A stretch of 42,577 nt of DNA from Candidatus Levybacteria bacterium RIFCSPLOWO2_01_FULL_38_21 (GCA_001782475.1 MFOT01000024.1:1-42577), one strand, 5' to 3'; positions 11,696 to 21,264 are shown, counted from the first letter of the stretch. The notes: generated by a model from the sequence alone, not told the origin. Translations and numbers: made by a program.

Positions 11696-12687
11696 TCAAC
11701 TATTGCATCTTTTATCTCCTGAGACGATCTGCTGTTGTCCATAATTTTCCCTGTCAATAAAAAGAATGGAATATTATATGCGCGTGACATCTGGGCAATT
11801 ACTCGGGGACCAACAACAGGAACAGGGCCTTCTCCTGTAAATCCATGATCCGCAAGCCATTTTCTTAAGATTTCTTTATCAAAACTTTCAGGAGTTTCTC
11901 CGTTTCGAAATCTTTTCTGATATGAGTCAGCCTTCCAAATTCTTGAAGAATCAGATGTATGAAGTTCGTCAATAACCATTAATTCTCCGTTTTCATCTAT
12001 TCCAAATTCATACTTTGTATCTACGAGTATAAGACCGCTTTCGCTAAAAACCCTAGATCCTTTTTCAAACAGTCTTCTGCTTGCATCTTTTACTTTTTCC
12101 CAAGTTCCAAGACCTCCAATCTTATCTGCAAGCTCCCGCGCTGCATATTCAGTAAGTTCTAAATCATGTCCTTCATCTGCTTTTGTAGAAGGAGTAAGAA
12201 TTGGTCCCATTGGAAATCTTTGGTTTGCCAAAAGACCATCTGGAAAATCTATTCCGTGTATCCTTCTTCTCCCTTTATCCACATAATTATGGTACACAGA
12301 TGTTGACGTTGCGCTTTTTGCCATATACTCTCTCCAAACCACCTCAACTGGGATAACCTGAGCTGCTTGTCTTGCAATTAAAATATTTTGATGGACGTCG
12401 ATCACGTGATTCGGAATAATGTCTTGGGTTTTCTTAAACCACCAAGCAGATGTTGCATTCAAAACTATTCCTTTTAAGGGAATGGTGCAAATAAGGCGAT
12501 CAAAGGCAGATTGGCGGTCTGTAGTCACCATTATTCTAACTCCGTTTCTTACCCAAATATCTCTAACTTTACCCGAAGTTTTGGGACCAAACTCGGGAGG
12601 AAGATTCACCTCAAGCAAACCTTGGCGAAAGTTTTCCTCCGGAGCATCTTCAATATATGATGGTTGTCTTTTATCTTCGGCTGGCAT
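11677..12687 (-). CDS. purC: phosphoribosylaminoimidazole-succinocarboxamide synthase
   Basis: SGKVRDIWVRNGVRIMVTTDRQSAFDR, STKADEGHDLELTE, ILVDTKYEFGIDENGELMVIDELHTSDSSRIW. The 3' end overlaps the folD 3' end convergently. Confidence 0.93.
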   Translation of the reverse strand: MPAEDKRQPSYIEDAPEENFRQGLLEVNLPPEFGPKTSGKVRDIWVRNGVRIMVTTDRQSAFDRLICTIPLKGIVLNATSAWWFKKTQDIIPNHVIDVHQNILIARQAAQVIPVEVVWREYMAKSATSTSVYHNYVDKGRRRIHGIDFPDGLLANQRFPMGPILTPSTKADEGHDLELTEYAARELADKIGGLGTWEKVKDASRRLFEKGSRVFSESGLILVDTKYEFGIDENGELMVIDELHTSDSSRIWKADSYQKRFRNGETPESFDKEILRKWLADHGFTGEGPVPVVGPRVIAQMSRAYNIPFFLLTGKIMDNSRSSQEIKDAIVDYFERN

Positions 12688-12832
12688 AATTTCTCGGATT
12701 ATACCACAAAGTTTTCTATTGACACATCTTTTATTTGCAACCCTAGCCCCTGGAGTTGAAAGCAGAATAAATCCACAGAGAGTATCTATTGATTTCTCTG
12801 ATTTTCTGAAAATTTGTTATAATACACCGCAG

Positions 12833-13168
12833 ATGACATTAGAAACAGAGCAAGGAATTAAAACAGGAGGAATTTTTTTTGAAAACCCGTTAAGAGAAGA
12901 CGTACATGGAGCTACGGTAACAATAGTTGTCAGTAAGAGAAGACTTAAGGAGATTCAATCGAGAATGGGCTCCGCCTTTATAGGTAAGGGAGGATCCGTC
13001 GAAGATTATAAAAGACTTCTACAGATGGGAAATAATTTGGCGAATATTTTAATGCCTGGTCATGTAAATTATGTTCTGCAAGAAGTTTTAACTCTAAGAC
13101 AATACCAAAGAGCCTTAAGAGCAAATCAGGAAGGAAAAATTCTTAAGTTTTCTAGAGCTAGAAGATAA
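12833..13168 (+). CDS. hypothetical protein, 111 aa
   Basis: ATG at 12833, preceded by TATAAT (12818-12823). The ORF track start at 12419 would run antisense through purC and is not credible. Confidence 0.6.
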   Translation: MTLETEQGIKTGGIFFENPLREDVHGATVTIVVSKRRLKEIQSRMGSAFIGKGGSVEDYKRLLQMGNNLANILMPGHVNYVLQEVLTLRQYQRALRANQEGKILKFSRARR

Positions 13169-13239
13169 ACATCATTAAACTCCGTCGCTTCTTGTATTTT
13201 AGCTATTGACGAGAATTTCAGTTTCTGTTAAAGTTAACC

Positions 13240-13267
13240 CCCAGAACTAAAAAGTTCTGGGTTTTTT
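13240..13267 (+). terminator. Rho-independent terminator-like hairpin
   Basis: CCCAGAACT-aaaa-AGTTCTGGG followed by TTTTTT: perfect 9-bp stem plus T-tract. Confidence 0.85.
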
Positions 13268-13516
13268 ATGGAGGAAAAAGAAGGACAACCCATAAGGCTT
13301 GAGGGATCTGATGCATGCGGATTAGAGGGAGTAAGGGAAAGACCAATGGACTGTCCAAATAATCCCTGGCGCCATCCAGAGAATCACCGACCAGGGATAT
13401 GTAGACAGTGTCCGGGAAATTCAGAAATATGGAAAGTTGCAAAAGGGCCATTACCCCCTATACATATACAAACCAAGCAAGGCGAACAAATAATTCTTCC
13501 AAAACCTAAAACTTGA
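13268..13516 (+). CDS. hypothetical small Cys-containing protein, 82 aa
   Basis: Open frame with CPNNPWRHPENHRPGICRQCP. The start codon directly abuts the T-tract of the hairpin. Confidence 0.4.
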   Translation: MEEKEGQPIRLEGSDACGLEGVRERPMDCPNNPWRHPENHRPGICRQCPGNSEIWKVAKGPLPPIHIQTKQGEQIILPKPKT

Positions 13517-13549
13517 CTCCAAACGTCCTATAGTTTATACTAATCGGCC

Positions 13550-14638
13550 ATGATTAATCCAGAAGGTGACCATCCTTTTAATGCTATAGAGCAGAGAGTT
13601 GAACCTGCGCCGAATTTTGCAGTACTTACACCTTTTGAATTTTTAGCAGACTTTAGAATGGAAGCACGAAAAGCAAAGCACAGGGTATGGGGGCAGGCAC
13701 TAGACATGCAGACAGGTCATCCCGGAGGAGCTTTTTTTCATATTTTTGAAGAAGCAACTAAAAGAGGTCTTGACGCAAGACTTAATATAGACTGGTTCTC
13801 AAGACTTGTCTCTGAGCCGGGAATAAATTCAACAATAACAATTAAATCAGCAATTGGAAAAGGGAAGTATCATAGATTTTTTAAAGACCACAACCAAAAA
13901 ACTTATAGAAGACTTGCTAGAGCTGGGGTAAAAGTAAGCTTCTTAAATCCGCCCGATGTCTTACAAAGGGTTTTTCCGTTTTTCGGCCGAAATCATATAA
14001 AGATTTATATTATTGATAATATTGCGTATCTTGGAGGGATAAATATCGACGATTCATCTTTTAAAAGCGTAGACTTTGTTGTCAAAATTTCGGATCCAGA
14101 AATAGTAGAAACTCTTACCGAACAGTTCGTATCGGAAAATCAAGAAAAAGAAGATCAGCAAATAGATTTAGAAAATGGGACAGTTTTTGTCGATGGAGGA
14201 AAAGCCGGTCAGTCAATTATTTTGGATGCCGCTATCTATATGATAGATATAGCAAAAAAAGGAGTGAGAAATATTTCCTCTTTCACGCCCGATGGGCCTT
14301 TTCTTAATGCACTGAGAAAAGCTCACGAAAGGGGAGTAAACGTAGAGGTTCTAAAACCAACAGGAACGAGGGGAGTTTATGCATTACTTGATTTTAAAAA
14401 CAAATTGTTTATGACTGTAAATAGAAAAAGGGTTCCTTTTACACTAACAGAGGAGCCTGTCCATGCCAAACTTTTGATCGTAGACGATGAAGCAGTCTTA
14501 TTTGGATCTCATAATTTAATGCAGTCAGGGGTTAACGCGGGAACGCGAGAAATTGCATTATTTTCAACAAATCCTCAGCTTGTCCAAAATTTAGTATCTT
14601 TTTATACAAAAATTAGAAGCCAAGCAGTAAAAAGATAG
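13550..14638 (+). CDS. phospholipase D-family (cardiolipin synthase-like) protein
   Basis: Two HKD motifs: HIKIYIIDNIAYLGGINIDD and HAKLLIVDDEAVLFGSHNLM; promoter TTGACT-N17-TATACT upstream. Confidence 0.85.
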   Translation: MINPEGDHPFNAIEQRVEPAPNFAVLTPFEFLADFRMEARKAKHRVWGQALDMQTGHPGGAFFHIFEEATKRGLDARLNIDWFSRLVSEPGINSTITIKSAIGKGKYHRFFKDHNQKTYRRLARAGVKVSFLNPPDVLQRVFPFFGRNHIKIYIIDNIAYLGGINIDDSSFKSVDFVVKISDPEIVETLTEQFVSENQEKEDQQIDLENGTVFVDGGKAGQSIILDAAIYMIDIAKKGVRNISSFTPDGPFLNALRKAHERGVNVEVLKPTGTRGVYALLDFKNKLFMTVNRKRVPFTLTEEPVHAKLLIVDDEAVLFGSHNLMQSGVNAGTREIALFSTNPQLVQNLVSFYTKIRSQAVKR

Positions 14639-14806
14639 CCTTCACTTATTTCCAGAATAGAAGATTCCATACAAAACTTTTAATTGTTGATGATAAAATC
14701 GCCATACTTGACACATAAACTAAGATCTTGATCGACCTCGCAGGTCGGTTTAAATTATTACTTTTCTTGCTTGACTAAAAACAGCAATTTCTTTTATGAT
14801 AGGATT

Positions 14807-15283
14807 GTGAAATCTGCTGCTGCCCCTCCCCAAAAAAAAACAAAAAACTCAGGAGGGTTTACCTTAGTTGAGCTTCTCATTGTAATTGGTGTCATTGGTG
14901 TTTTAGCTGCAGGAATACTTATACTCATAAGTCCCCTTGGACAGCTTCAAAAAGCCCGGGATGCGCAAAGAAAAACAGAGATTGCCCAATTAGCAAGAGC
15001 ACTGCAAACTTATTATACGATCACAGGAAGCTATCCAACGTCATTAGCTGACTTAGTTACCAGCGGTGACATTAAAAAACTTCCGACACCGCCCAATCCA
15101 GACAGTGGTACAGCTGGCTACAACTATGGATATACCCCAGGCGGTTGTTCACCAGGTGGCAACCCCTGTGTTGATGCTGTAATTTTTGAGACTTTAGAGG
15201 CTCCTAATAATCCCGCAACGGACCAGTGGTGTTTTAGAACTTCTCAAGGTACAGCCACAGAACTAGCAAGCTGTGTTTTTTAG
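14807..15283 (+). CDS. type IV pilin / pseudopilin-like protein
   Basis: Prepilin motif GGFTLVELLIVIGVIGVLAAGIL and RDAQRKTEIAQLARALQTYY. GTG start at 14807 is preferred because the TTG at 14771 coincides with a -35 box (TTGACT-N18-TATGAT). Confidence 0.85.
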   Translation: MKSAAAPPQKKTKNSGGFTLVELLIVIGVIGVLAAGILILISPLGQLQKARDAQRKTEIAQLARALQTYYTITGSYPTSLADLVTSGDIKKLPTPPNPDSGTAGYNYGYTPGGCSPGGNPCVDAVIFETLEAPNNPATDQWCFRTSQGTATELASCVF

Positions 15284-15468
15284 AAAGTCTCCCCCCTTGA
15301 TATGACCCAAGATTTGTCGATCCGGCAAGACCTACTTGGGACTATACTGTCTGGTCATCGGAGACGTTTCGAAAGGGTGGTAAATTATTACTTATTCCCT
15401 GAGTGGTATTCCCTGAGTGGAATGCCTTATGGACCTTGTCCTTCGACGAGCTCAGGATAAACTCCGTT

Positions 15469-16398
15469 TTATTTGTTGCCACTGTGAAAGGCTTCGTGGA
15501 CTTCCCGGAGCTGGCGATTGGTAATATGGGTATAAATTTGTGTTGTTGAAATATTTTTATGTCCTAGCATTTCCTGAACCGACCGAAGATCCGCTCCGTT
15601 TGTAAGAAGATCTGTTGCAAAAGAATGTCGAAGTGTATGAACTGTTGCATCAACCGGAAGACGAGCAGCTTTTACATATTTTTTTACAATTCGCTCAATA
15701 CTTCTTGCCGTAAGTCTCATTTTTTCTCCTCGACCTTCCGGAATTTCTTTTCCCGAATACCGAATAAATAACGGATTATAGATATCTTCCCTTGTGTCCA
15801 AATATTGCTTAAGCCAGGCAGCTGCTCTATCGGAAATAAAAACAAGGCGAGCTCTCCCTCCTTTTCCTATTACCCCAAACTCGCGCCTTTCTAAATTTAT
15901 CTTATCCCGGTTTAGAGAAACAAGCTCCGAAACCCTAAGACCTGTTGAAAAAAGAAGCTCAAGAATTGCCCGGTCTCGTTTGCCCTGTGGTTTTGACGTA
16001 TCTATAGATATAACAAGTCTGTCTATCTGGTCCCGGTCCAAAAACTTTAAGCTTCTGCTTTCTGTTTTGGGAAGATCTATCTTGGATGGCTCAAGAGTTT
16101 TAATATCGTTTTTAATAAGAAATCTCAAAAATGATCTAAGAGCAATAACATAGTAGTTTTGGGTAACTCTTTTTAAAGTAAGTCCTTTATCATCAACGCG
16201 ATTAGATAGGTAAACTCTATATTTTCTAACTATTGATAAGTCTAGATCTTTTATTGTCTTTCCCGGAAGAGTAGAGGATAGCCACCGGTTAAAAATATCA
16301 AGATAATGCCTGTAATCTCGAATCGTCAGTTTTGAACAGTTCTTCTCGATTTCCAAATATTCTAAAAACTCGTCAATCAACTCGGGCAGCTCTTTCAT
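15469..16398 (-). CDS. XerC/D-like tyrosine recombinase (intact catalytic residues)
   Basis: FSTGLRVSELVSL, HTLRHSFATDLLTNGADLRSVQEMLGHKNISTTQIYTH. Start MKELPEL at 16398 is preferred over 16458 because a TTGACA-N17-TACAAT promoter lies between them. Confidence 0.9.
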   Translation of the reverse strand: MKELPELIDEFLEYLEIEKNCSKLTIRDYRHYLDIFNRWLSSTLPGKTIKDLDLSIVRKYRVYLSNRVDDKGLTLKRVTQNYYVIALRSFLRFLIKNDIKTLEPSKIDLPKTESRSLKFLDRDQIDRLVISIDTSKPQGKRDRAILELLFSTGLRVSELVSLNRDKINLERREFGVIGKGGRARLVFISDRAAAWLKQYLDTREDIYNPLFIRYSGKEIPEGRGEKMRLTARSIERIVKKYVKAARLPVDATVHTLRHSFATDLLTNGADLRSVQEMLGHKNISTTQIYTHITNRQLREVHEAFHSGNK

Positions 16399-16404
16399 AA
16401 AAAT

Positions 16405-16433
16405 ATTGTACGACAGGAAACATCTCTTGTCAA
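16405..16433 (-). promoter_or_regulatory. Promoter of the xerC-like gene
   Basis: Minus strand TTGACA-N17-TACAAT, 6 nt before ATG at 16398. Confidence 0.75.
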
Positions 16434-16480
16434 ACCCAGAGGTTGACATATAAGGCAAAAAAACTAATACTTAATATATC

Positions 16481-17923
16481 ATGCAAAAATCTCTGGGTCT
16501 TATCCCGGCCGATTTTATTAAAACCCTCAAGACAGAACCTAAGCTAGACTATGAAAAAGAATATAAAGATTGCCTTGATTACATAGAATCTTACTGGAGT
16601 AAAATCATTCACAAGCCCGCAAGAGAAAAAATTCGCAATAACTTTCTTAATATTCCTTACCACTTTGTAACCCCCAATGATAAAAAGTTTTACTATATTT
16701 TCTACTGGGATACATTTTTTATCTTCCGAGGCCTTATGGGAACCAAAAGAGAATGGGTGATGAGAGAAATGGTTGAAAACTTTGCCTACTTTTTTGAAAA
16801 GTATGGAATAATACCAAACTTCAGCTCCCATGCTTCTGTTGGCCGTTCCCAGCCCCCTTTTCTAACCTCAATGATTCTTGATGCATACAAAACTTTCAAT
16901 AACGGCAATCGTGCCAGATCAACCCTGTCTATCCTTGCGAGTTTTATATTAGAGCCTCACAAAACTTTTGGCCATCTTGGGTGGCTTTCGGAAAAAATGG
17001 AAACAGCCAAAAAAGAATACAACTATGTATGGAATAATTCAGAACATTACAATCATTATGTAGAAAAGTACAAGCTTAACAGATATGGAGATCGGGATAT
17101 TGGCTATGCTCACTCCTCAGAACTTGAATCCGGATGGGATTTTACTTCAAGATTTTACGGAAGATGCAATGAATTTTTGCCAATTTGTCTCAACAGCTAT
17201 CTTTATAAATATGAAAAAGATTTCGAGCTTTCGGCAATAATTCTTGAGGACAAGAAAGAAGCAGATTTTTGGGAAAAACAATCAGAAAAAAGAAAAAATG
17301 CAATGAATAGGCTGATGTGGAATGAGGAAAAAGGATTTTTCTTCGATTACGGATATGTTCATAAAAGACAAAGTGATTTTCTGTCTCTTGCCGGTTTTGT
17401 TCCTCTCTGGGCAGGAATCGCAACTAAGGATCAGGCACGGAAAATGATTTACAAGCTTTCATATTTTGAAACAAAATACGGACTTACGATTACTGCAAGG
17501 CAATCTCTTGCGCCCAAAATCGACATATCAAAACTTCCCCCAAGATTTCGTCCGGTAATAGAAGAACTTATAAAACCCAAGCAATGGGATTATCCAAATA
17601 TTTGGCCGCCTCTTGAATATCTTACAGTTATTGGCCTTCTTCGATACGGGTTTGTCGAAGACGGAAGAAGAATTATGGAGAAATCCTTAGAAGCTCATAC
17701 CCGAATATTCAGAAAATACGGAACTTTTTATGAAAGGATAAACGGAATAAAGGGGACCAGAGCATTAAATAACGGCGGGTATAATCTTCAATCCGGCTTT
17801 GGATGGACTAATGCAATTTTTTATAGATATACAAAAATCCTGCAAAAATTGGAAAAAGGAATTGATATTTATGGATTTTCAAAAGAGGAAGATCCGCCAT
17901 ACGATTTAAACATCCTTCATTGA
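16481..17923 (+). CDS. alpha,alpha-trehalase-like glycoside hydrolase (GH37)
   Basis: FYWDTFFIFRGL, GRSQPPFLTSMI, ESGWDFTSRF, QWDYPNIWPPLEY (trehalase signature-like), SGFGWTNAIF. Confidence 0.85.
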   Translation: MQKSLGLIPADFIKTLKTEPKLDYEKEYKDCLDYIESYWSKIIHKPAREKIRNNFLNIPYHFVTPNDKKFYYIFYWDTFFIFRGLMGTKREWVMREMVENFAYFFEKYGIIPNFSSHASVGRSQPPFLTSMILDAYKTFNNGNRARSTLSILASFILEPHKTFGHLGWLSEKMETAKKEYNYVWNNSEHYNHYVEKYKLNRYGDRDIGYAHSSELESGWDFTSRFYGRCNEFLPICLNSYLYKYEKDFELSAIILEDKKEADFWEKQSEKRKNAMNRLMWNEEKGFFFDYGYVHKRQSDFLSLAGFVPLWAGIATKDQARKMIYKLSYFETKYGLTITARQSLAPKIDISKLPPRFRPVIEELIKPKQWDYPNIWPPLEYLTVIGLLRYGFVEDGRRIMEKSLEAHTRIFRKYGTFYERINGIKGTRALNNGGYNLQSGFGWTNAIFYRYTKILQKLEKGIDIYGFSKEEDPPYDLNILH

Positions 17924-17948
17924 CAAGAGCATTTAGGACTGATAGTAT
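17920..17948 (+). promoter_or_regulatory. Promoter for ORF 17955
   Basis: TTGACA-N17-TAGTAT, 6 nt before ATG. Confidence 0.7.
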
Positions 17949-17954
17949 CAAGAT

Positions 17955-18644
17955 ATGGAGGGACAAGGACGAGAAGATGTTTCTCAGTTTAGAAAAAACA
18001 GGTCTTTAAAACCATCCTTTCTTTCAAAAGCAAGGAATCTACTGGCGGGTTTAGGAATTGTAGCAGGAAGTGGAGCAGTAATAGAAGCAACTGCGCATCC
18101 TATTGAATCTTTAACCGACACAACTAAAACAGCAGTTGTTGACGTGGCCGAAGGCATTAAAAAAACAGGAGAAAGTCTTGTAAGTTTTTATAATGAGAGT
18201 GCGGAAGTTCGAAAATTTAATGAAGAAACTGCCGGAAAACTTAATGGATCAATTCCGCTTGAAGAAGGAGAGCAAATATTTGAGCAGGTAAAAGTTGTTC
18301 CTGCGGGAGCAAATTTTGAAGAACTGCGAAAAATGCAACAAGAGGGAACACTTGTAAATGTTAGAAATTATCCCGGAACAAATACGCCAAGCGGGCAATT
18401 ATCGCGAATAATCGGGAAACTTCCTCAAGAAACAATAATTGAGCATGCAATTCTAGTACAAGGATTAAGGCCTCATCCGACAACCTCGGATAACTCCGGT
18501 ATGAACGAGTGGATAGGTTTTGTTTATAAAAAAACAGACGCTGATCCTAATGAGCCGGGCGAAATTGGGTATATCTATCGTATTTTTGGAGAACCACAAA
18601 GCGCAGTAGAAAGCCCACCAGCTCCCATTACTCCAAACGAATAA
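17955..18644 (+). CDS. hypothetical membrane-anchored/secreted protein, possible SH3-like C-terminal region
   Basis: N-terminal hydrophobic segment ARNLLAGLGIVAGSGAVIEA; VNVRNYPGTNTPSGQLSRIIGKLP resembles a bacterial SH3-like region; promoter TTGACA-N17-TAGTAT. Confidence 0.55.
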   Translation: MEGQGREDVSQFRKNRSLKPSFLSKARNLLAGLGIVAGSGAVIEATAHPIESLTDTTKTAVVDVAEGIKKTGESLVSFYNESAEVRKFNEETAGKLNGSIPLEEGEQIFEQVKVVPAGANFEELRKMQQEGTLVNVRNYPGTNTPSGQLSRIIGKLPQETIIEHAILVQGLRPHPTTSDNSGMNEWIGFVYKKTDADPNEPGEIGYIYRIFGEPQSAVESPPAPITPNE

Positions 18645-18674
18645 TTTTTATTTATTTTTGACCACACCCTCTCC

Positions 18675-19652
18675 TTAAGTCTTTTTAAACCTAACCAGAT
18701 TTCTTCCTTTAAGATTCACAAAAGCAAGTCCTCTCAAAACCCTATCAAATTGAACATAAGGAAGAAAAAACTCATATAATTGAACTCTGTGACCGAATTT
18801 TCTTCCGATGGAGTTTCCTTCTGGACTTATCATTTTCCCTGAATTAATTATTGCAAAAACCAAAGATTGCCAAACTAACGTTAGTGGAATTGTTACTTCA
18901 TTAATCGCGCCGAATGCCGCTTCTCCTGAAAACATGAAGGCATATGGACCCAAAGACATAATGATTCTTCTTCTTAATAGCGGATCTTTTACTGTCGTTA
19001 ATTTTTCTCTTAGTATTACTTCGCCCAGAGCTTGTCTTAATTGTTGATTAAATCTTGCGACAAATCTTTTACCCAATGGTTTTTCACTTTCTTGTCTTGA
19101 AAGTTCTTCCATAATATCCTGTCCGGGGATTTCGATTCGCCAGCCTTCGGGAACTGATTTTACAAGAGATCGTGGGCTCTCCTCGTCCTCAATCTTTTCT
19201 CCCCAGAATAATCTTCTTCGTCCTGTAACTGAACCATCTGAATTAACTCCAGCAATTGAGCGACTTCTGTCCATTGGAAGATCCACAAGAATTAGTTTCC
19301 CCTCAATTCCTCCCATTTCCAAAAGTTTTTCTGCGTTTTTTCTATTTAATTCCATTTGTTGACCAAATGGTCCACCATATAAATTAATAAATCTTTGCTG
19401 CGGAGCCGGCTTGCTTAGGAATGACTCCCAGTCGCTTTGTCTCTTGAGGTCTTGAACTTTCTCTGGGTGATTTTCCAAACTACCTCCGGCTTTATTTTTT
19501 TCAGATCTCGGTTCTTCGCCGATTCTTGAAAATAAAACTACTTCTCCTGATGGAACAAATGGCTCAAGCTCAGTTGTATTCATTATGGACTCACGAGTTT
19601 CAGATGAATGAGTTTCGGGAAAATACGACCCAAAAGATCTTTCTAGTCTCAT
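18675..19652 (-). CDS. hypothetical protein, 325 aa
   Basis: Long ORF, no confident family assignment. Confidence 0.6.
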   Translation of the reverse strand: MRLERSFGSYFPETHSSETRESIMNTTELEPFVPSGEVVLFSRIGEEPRSEKNKAGGSLENHPEKVQDLKRQSDWESFLSKPAPQQRFINLYGGPFGQQMELNRKNAEKLLEMGGIEGKLILVDLPMDRSRSIAGVNSDGSVTGRRRLFWGEKIEDEESPRSLVKSVPEGWRIEIPGQDIMEELSRQESEKPLGKRFVARFNQQLRQALGEVILREKLTTVKDPLLRRRIIMSLGPYAFMFSGEAAFGAINEVTIPLTLVWQSLVFAIINSGKMISPEGNSIGRKFGHRVQLYEFFLPYVQFDRVLRGLAFVNLKGRNLVRFKKT

Positions 19653-20430
19653 AGAATTGGAATTTTAGCAATTTTAATTTAAATAAGCAAGAAAATTTTA
19701 TATTGAATCCTATAGTAGGGGACAGGGCGGATTTTTAGCGGGGTTTTAGACAGAGAATAAATGGCAAAAAGAAGTAGTACACAATTTACGAATTGAATAA
19801 ATACCAATAAAAAATAAACAATTCAAGACCACTTCCCCCAGAGTATAAACCTGAGAGACGTCGTAAAAGTATTATTGTACGACGTAATCAATTCCCGCTT
19901 CCCAACACTGATCCTTTCATTTTTTAGGACAAGAAGCTCTTGAGGGAACAACAATAGAGAAATACACCTTCCTATCAAAGACTACTTATTACTTATTAAC
20001 CACTATTGTCAATCATTTATAGCTCGCGCTCTACTTTTTCTTCCACTATTCCCTAGGGTTTCAAATCACATTGAATTTAGGTTGATTTATCAGCCTAAAC
20101 ATCAATTTTTAGCCTCAAAAATTAATAAAACAGCACGCAGATTTAGGCAGGGGGAAACATAAAAGGATAAGCGTTCGTATTTTTTTGTTTTTATACAATT
20201 TGTTCTAAAAATCTGCCTCAAGGAAGAACAGAATGAGGAAGACAATGAGCTATCCCTGCGGCTGTGAAAAGTAAGCTGAATAACTGTGAAAACTAAAAAG
20301 TTATCCACATAAACTATCCTATAATTTTTAAATTACTATATCAAACTATCTCACCTAGCTCGGAAGTTGTAAGAATTGTAAGAAGCGGAATCGATATATC
20401 CTCCCCTGTCCCCTTGTGCTACTGCCGGGT

Positions 20431-21264
20431 TTATCCGCTCCACGAAGTAAATAATAATAAAGTTATAAGTACAATACTCGAAACCCAAATATATTCCCAC
20501 ATAACACTCTTAAATAATCTTTTCTCAAGCCAGACCTGATAAAGACCAACAATGGTATAAAATACGCCGGTTAGAAAAATCGCAAGAACCGTAGGGGTGC
20601 TTGGCCAAAACCAGAGTATACTTGCTGTCTCCAAAAGCAAAAGGGCTAAGATCAGTGGCCAATAAATATTTTGGAATAAATTTTTCTCAAGCGTATATGT
20701 CCAAATAGAGTGGACTATAAGAGGGAAAGAAAAAAGAAAAAGAAAAATTAAAAAGGGCACAAACTGAATATGAAGCGAAAAAAGAACATTAGTCAGAAAA
20801 AAATAAGAAATAAGTGTTATAACAAAGGCAACTGTTCTTGCCGATTGAAGAAGAGCTATTGTTCTAATTGAAGAAACTATAAAAATATTTTCGCTTAAAA
20901 ATAAAGAATAAAGACCTACTCCGTAGAGTGCTGTAGTAAATATTCTTGTTAGATATCTTGCAGGAACCAAAAAATAAAAAAGTCCGAAAGAAAGACTAAA
21001 AAAGAAGGGCAAAATAAAAATCTGAGGAGATGAATTTTCCTTTAAATCATAATAGAGAGATAAAAAAAGAAGCAAACCTGTTAAAAAGGCCATCGTAAAA
21101 ATCATAAAAATTCCCGATTTTCCCAGTAAATGCTCCGCAACAAAAAGACCAATGGATAATATTACAACTGAAAATATAAATCTCTCTCTTTTATTAAGAG
21201 ATACTAGAACCTTTACTGCTCCCCTGCCCTTTCTTGCGAGTCTAGATCTCCTATTAAAAATCAT
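20431..21264 (-). CDS. polytopic membrane protein, unknown function
   Basis: Many hydrophobic helices; start overlaps the yebC stop by 4 nt. Confidence 0.75.
   Translation of the reverse strand: MIFNRRSRLARKGRGAVKVLVSLNKRERFIFSVVILSIGLFVAEHLLGKSGIFMIFTMAFLTGLLLFLSLYYDLKENSSPQIFILPFFFSLSFGLFYFLVPARYLTRIFTTALYGVGLYSLFLSENIFIVSSIRTIALLQSARTVAFVITLISYFFLTNVLFSLHIQFVPFLIFLFLFSFPLIVHSIWTYTLEKNLFQNIYWPLILALLLLETASILWFWPSTPTVLAIFLTGVFYTIVGLYQVWLEKRLFKSVMWEYIWVSSIVLITLLLFTSWSG

Noticed and set aside
12419-12832. N-terminal extension of the 249-aa ORF at 12419-13168
   Set aside because: It runs antisense through purC and its promoter; the -10 at 12818 and ATG at 12833 give a better start.
20301-20309. 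oriC suggested by the DnaA box TTATCCACA
   Set aside because: Only one consensus box was seen, with no dnaA/dnaN nearby and no DnaA-box cluster; kept only as a note in the gap finding.
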